A stretch of DNA of 7,801 bases from an uncultured Clostridia bacterium. Lineage in GTDB: Bacteria > Bacillota > Clostridia > Oscillospirales > Acutalibacteraceae. Below, piece by piece: positions 5,655-7,801 of the stretch. The DNA lies in the NCBI GenBank assembly GCA_945869905.1, contig CAMBQD010000038.1, positions 1 to 7,801 on the forward strand, in the 5' to 3' direction. The translations under genes and the position numbers were made by a program. The notes under the pieces are model-generated. The model was not told the origin of the DNA. It was given only the letters and a program-made list of their open reading frames with translations, and made no database searches. How positions within the stretch are numbered: position 1 is the stretch's first letter; every line of letters begins with the position of its first letter.

Positions 5655-6371
5655 ATGAAACTTTTAATTGTACGTCACGGTGACCCTGATTATGCAATTG
5701 ACTCGTTAACAAAGAAGGGCTGGCGTGAGGCAGAGCTGCTTTCTCATAGGCTTTCAGCCCTTGATGTTAAAGCCTTTTATTGCTCGCCCTTGGGCAGAGC
5801 AAGGGATACAGCCTCTCTGACATTGAAGAAAATGAACATGGAATGTATCCAGCTTGATTGGTTAACTGAGTTTGAGGGTAAGATAAAGCGTCATCTTATT
5901 AAAACCTCCTGTTGGGACAGAAAGCCTCTTGAATGGGTAAATGACGATAATTATTACAGAAACGATACCTGGTACAAAACTAAGCTTATGAGCAGTGCAA
6001 ATTGTGAAAAAGAGTACAAAAGAGTTTGCAATGGCATTGATGAGCTTTTGAAGGCCCACGGCTATGAGCATACAGGCAGGTACTATAAGGTGAATGATTC
6101 CAACCACGATACCATAGTGCTTTTCTGTCATTTCGGCGTGGAGTGCGTTATACTCTCGCATATTTTGTCCTGCTCGCCAATGGTTCTGTGGCATAATTTT
6201 GTTGCACTTCCAACATCTGTTACAACCCTGATTACTGAGGAAAGAGAAAAGGGTATTGCAGTATTTAGATGCCAGCAGTTTGGTGATATCAGCCACCTTT
6301 ATGCAGGCGGTGAGGAGCCTTCCTTTGCCGCAAGATTTTGTGAGTGCTTTGACGACGATACAAGGCATTAA
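5655..6371 (+). CDS. Histidine phosphatase (phosphoglycerate mutase-like) family protein
   Basis: This is a branch-1 histidine phosphatase of 238 aa, cytoplasmic. The N-terminal MKLLIVRHGDPDY holds the RHG motif with H8 as the predicted phospho-accepting residue and R7 beside it. SPLGRARDTA (44-53) supplies R48, TEFEG (71-75) gives an acidic proton donor (E72 or E74), and LFCHFGVE (156-163) gives the second histidine H159. Residues about 75-150 form a longer lid or insert rich in Trp, Tyr and Lys compared with compact 190-210-aa relatives. This region probably shapes the substrate pocket. RHGDP is more typical of phosphatases than the RHGxSxWN of true phosphoglycerate mutases. The start has GGTGAT, a perfect six-base match to the 16S tail complement, five bases before ATG. 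It is divergent from glycerate kinase. The substrate is unknown. Confidence 0.92.
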   Translation: MKLLIVRHGDPDYAIDSLTKKGWREAELLSHRLSALDVKAFYCSPLGRARDTASLTLKKMNMECIQLDWLTEFEGKIKRHLIKTSCWDRKPLEWVNDDNYYRNDTWYKTKLMSSANCEKEYKRVCNGIDELLKAHGYEHTGRYYKVNDSNHDTIVLFCHFGVECVILSHILSCSPMVLWHNFVALPTSVTTLITEEREKGIAVFRCQQFGDISHLYAGGEEPSFAARFCECFDDDTRH

Positions 6372-6793
6372 TCCTTTCTGCTGTAGTTTATCAGCCTGAT
6401 GGCTATTGAGCTTATCACTGCACCCAGTGCTATGCCCAGACCTGTGTATAGAGTTGATTTGGCATAGTCGATAAACCTTTGTGTGTTTGATTGTGCGGCA
6501 TAAAGCATTGTGTAGTATATTGAGCTTCCGGGGAGCAGGGGAATGGTTGACGGCATAAGTATTACCGTTGTTGGCTCCTTCAGTATTCTTGCCATCATTT
6601 CGCAAAAAAATGAAAGGCATATCATTGCTATAAGACAGGCGGCAAATTCTCCGTAATAGCGTGACAGCAGTCTTTCGGTTACGGCGGTTATAGAACTTCC
6701 TATTGCAATAAATATTAAGTCCCTTTTTGGAGCTTTCATAATTACTGCAAATGCCAGTGTGCCCGCAACGCAGAATATAATTTCTATAATCAT
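6368..6793 (-). CDS. Threonine/serine exporter family protein, small subunit (ThrE_2/YjjB-like)
   Basis: This 141-aa integral membrane protein matches the C-terminal half of Corynebacterium ThrE and the YjjB family. Hydrophobic segments lie at about 2-19, 26-42, 49-68, 75-98 and 114-136, and the family motif IPLLPGSSIYY occupies residues 84-94. It works with the YjjP-like protein encoded just upstream, whose stop TGA overlaps its ATG as ATGA (6790-6793). No ribosome binding site is visible before this ATG, so its translation probably depends on coupling. Its stop codon overlaps the stop of the convergent phosphatase gene in a shared TTAA. In E. coli the YjjP-YjjB pair has been reported to export succinate, while ThrE exports threonine and serine; the sequence does not decide the substrate. 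Confidence 0.9.
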   Translation of the reverse strand: MIIEIIFCVAGTLAFAVIMKAPKRDLIFIAIGSSITAVTERLLSRYYGEFAACLIAMICLSFFCEMMARILKEPTTVILMPSTIPLLPGSSIYYTMLYAAQSNTQRFIDYAKSTLYTGLGIALGAVISSIAIRLINYSRKD

Positions 6794-7500
6794 AGCTTGT
6801 TAAAAAGCAGTATTGCACCTGCAACACCTAAGGCAATGCCCAGTGCCGATATAACTGCGTTAAACAGCTCAAACAGTCCTGCCACAAGGTCACCGTTCAT
6901 CATATCCCTCATTGCGCTTACAACCGTCAGCCCCGGTACCAACAGCATAATCGTTCCTATTATTATTTTGTCAGGCTGAACGGTCAGCCCCAGCTTTAAC
7001 GGCAGATGTGCAATTATTCCTGCAATGAAGGCGTCAACAAGATTTGATGAAAACAGAGGAAAGCTTATTCTTTTGTGCGGGGAATAGGTTATCACCGCAC
7101 CTGTTACTGCGGCAAACAATGCGTCAATAACAGTGCCCTTAAAAAACAGGCAGAAGGAAAATGTGGCGGCACATACACAAAAAAATTCAAATCCCTTTGA
7201 GTATATCTTTTTCCTTGTTATATTTATTTCTTCCTTTTTTCTGTAGCACAGCCTGCGTGAAAGCTCATTAAGACGTGCCAGCTCAGCCAAATCCGTGTCC
7301 TCACGTTCAATTCTTCTGAGCTGTATATTATTTCCGCTTTGGGCAATAATAAGTGACGGTATGGCAAAAACATAACACCTGTTTCCATAAGCATTGTTAA
7401 TTCTTTTTATGGTGTCCTCGGCTCTGTGTATTTCTCCGCCGCACCTTATTATTGACTTTCCTATATCCAGTGAAAGGGTAAATATTTCTTCATTTTTCAT
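6790..7500 (-). CDS. Threonine/serine exporter family protein, large subunit (ThrE_1/YjjP-like)
   Basis: The 236-aa product corresponds to the N-terminal half of ThrE. A cytoplasmic N-terminal region carries the family signature GGEIHRAEDTI (residues 21-31). Hydrophobic segments follow at about 104-121, 124-139, 154-168, 179-197 and 210-232. LVPG (187-190) and RDMMNGDLVAG (198-208) match the conserved VPG...RD...GD..aG pattern. I chose the ATG at 7498-7500 because it is preceded by GGTGAT and matches the usual family N terminus. The ATG at 7513-7515 would add five residues but has no ribosome binding site. It forms a two-gene operon with the YjjB-like gene through an ATGA overlap. I see no convincing promoter in the 118 bp shared with the divergent tRNA. 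Confidence 0.9.
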   Translation of the reverse strand: MKNEEIFTLSLDIGKSIIRCGGEIHRAEDTIKRINNAYGNRCYVFAIPSLIIAQSGNNIQLRRIEREDTDLAELARLNELSRRLCYRKKEEINITRKKIYSKGFEFFCVCAATFSFCLFFKGTVIDALFAAVTGAVITYSPHKRISFPLFSSNLVDAFIAGIIAHLPLKLGLTVQPDKIIIGTIMLLVPGLTVVSAMRDMMNGDLVAGLFELFNAVISALGIALGVAGAILLFNKL

Positions 7501-7571
7501 TATATCACCAAGCATTTACTTTTTTAGTCTTTTATGTTTTTCAATTATTATGCAAAAAAGCAAATAACCTA

Positions 7572-7599
7572 TTGACAATATAAAAAAATCTGCTATAAT
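7572..7599 (+). promoter_or_regulatory. Consensus sigma-A promoter of tRNA-fMet
   Basis: A perfect TTGACA (7572-7577) and a perfect TATAAT (7594-7599) are separated by 16 bp, with an extended -10 TG at 7591-7592. The expected start near 7606 leaves about a dozen leader bases to be trimmed before the tRNA. A 7-3-7 palindrome, TGCTATA/TATAGCA (7591-7607), is centred on the -10 region. Confidence 0.9.
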
Positions 7600-7618
7600 A
7601 TATAGCACAAACGGATAT

Positions 7619-7694
<76 letters not shown>

Positions 7695-7696
7695 CA

Positions 7697-7730
7697 AGGA
7701 CCGTACATTTCTGTACGGTCCTATTTTTCT
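7697..7730 (+). terminator. Intrinsic terminator of tRNA-fMet
   Basis: A perfect 11-bp stem AGGACCGTACA/TGTACGGTCCT (7697-7707 with 7712-7722) closes a TTTC tetraloop and is followed by A and five T residues. It begins two bases after the tRNA CCA end, so transcription stops immediately after the single tRNA. Confidence 0.93.
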
Positions 7731-7801
7731 TTAAATTTTTTCTCTAATTATTATCTTTCATGATTAAAAAAAGCTGTGAATATTTTATTGAGCTGTATGT
7801 T

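Noticed and set aside
5862..6827. A 321-aa open frame on the minus strand
   Set aside because: It runs antisense to the histidine phosphatase and out of frame through the YjjB-like gene. Its translation is Cys-, His- and Asn-rich with no family features, and both overlapped genes have clear motifs, so it is a shadow frame.
7501..7515. Upstream ATG (7513-7515) as the start of the YjjP-like gene
   Set aside because: No ribosome binding site precedes it, whereas GGTGAT lies correctly before the ATG at 7498-7500, which also fits the usual N terminus of the family.
7516..7571. A minus-strand promoter for the YjjP-YjjB operon
   Set aside because: Only weak combinations such as TTGCAT and TAAAAG with 15-bp spacing were found, so none is listed.

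Overview
This 7.8-kb window is bacterial chromosome with moderately low GC and dense, mostly ordinary metabolic and housekeeping genes. The FtsZ type, GGTGAT and AGGAG ribosome binding sites, sigma-A-like promoters, a CCA-encoding initiator tRNA and a split ThrE-type exporter together suggest a Bacillota member. Class Clostridia, perhaps an Oscillospirales/Ruminococcaceae-like gut anaerobe, is my best guess, but the family-level placement is inference.

Layout, left to right. (1) The 3' end of ftsZ (+) runs off the left edge and closes with an intrinsic terminator. (2) A 340-bp convergent intergenic region holds a 26-bp direct repeat present twice, a DnaA-box-like 9-mer, helically spaced GTTAAA motifs and the minus-strand terminator of the next operon. 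(3) A minus-strand cluster reads, in transcription order, glycerate kinase, then a 72-aa unknown protein, then a large cytoplasmic GH38 alpha-mannosidase. A good internal promoter candidate lies at the end of the kinase gene. (4) An 87-bp divergent intergenic region carries a perfect 10+4+10 palindrome overlapping predicted promoters in both directions. (5) A plus-strand histidine phosphatase follows; its stop codon overlaps that of the convergent exporter operon. (6) A minus-strand two-gene operon encodes the two halves of a ThrE/YjjP-YjjB-type exporter, coupled by an ATGA overlap. (7) A stand-alone initiator tRNA-fMet (+) has a consensus promoter and a strong terminator.

How the genes may work together: a GH38 mannosidase next to a glycerate kinase is the pair expected for breakdown of an alpha-mannosyl-glycerate compound. 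The mannosidase would release glycerate and the kinase would send it into lower glycolysis. In E. coli, MngB (GH38) does the first step on mannosyl-6-phosphoglycerate. This is an inference from neighbourhood only, since no transporter or PTS gene is in view. No phage, insertion sequence, CRISPR array or defence system is visible. The most unusual items are the repeat-bearing convergent intergenic region, the palindromic candidate operator, and the unknown 72-aa protein between kinase and mannosidase.
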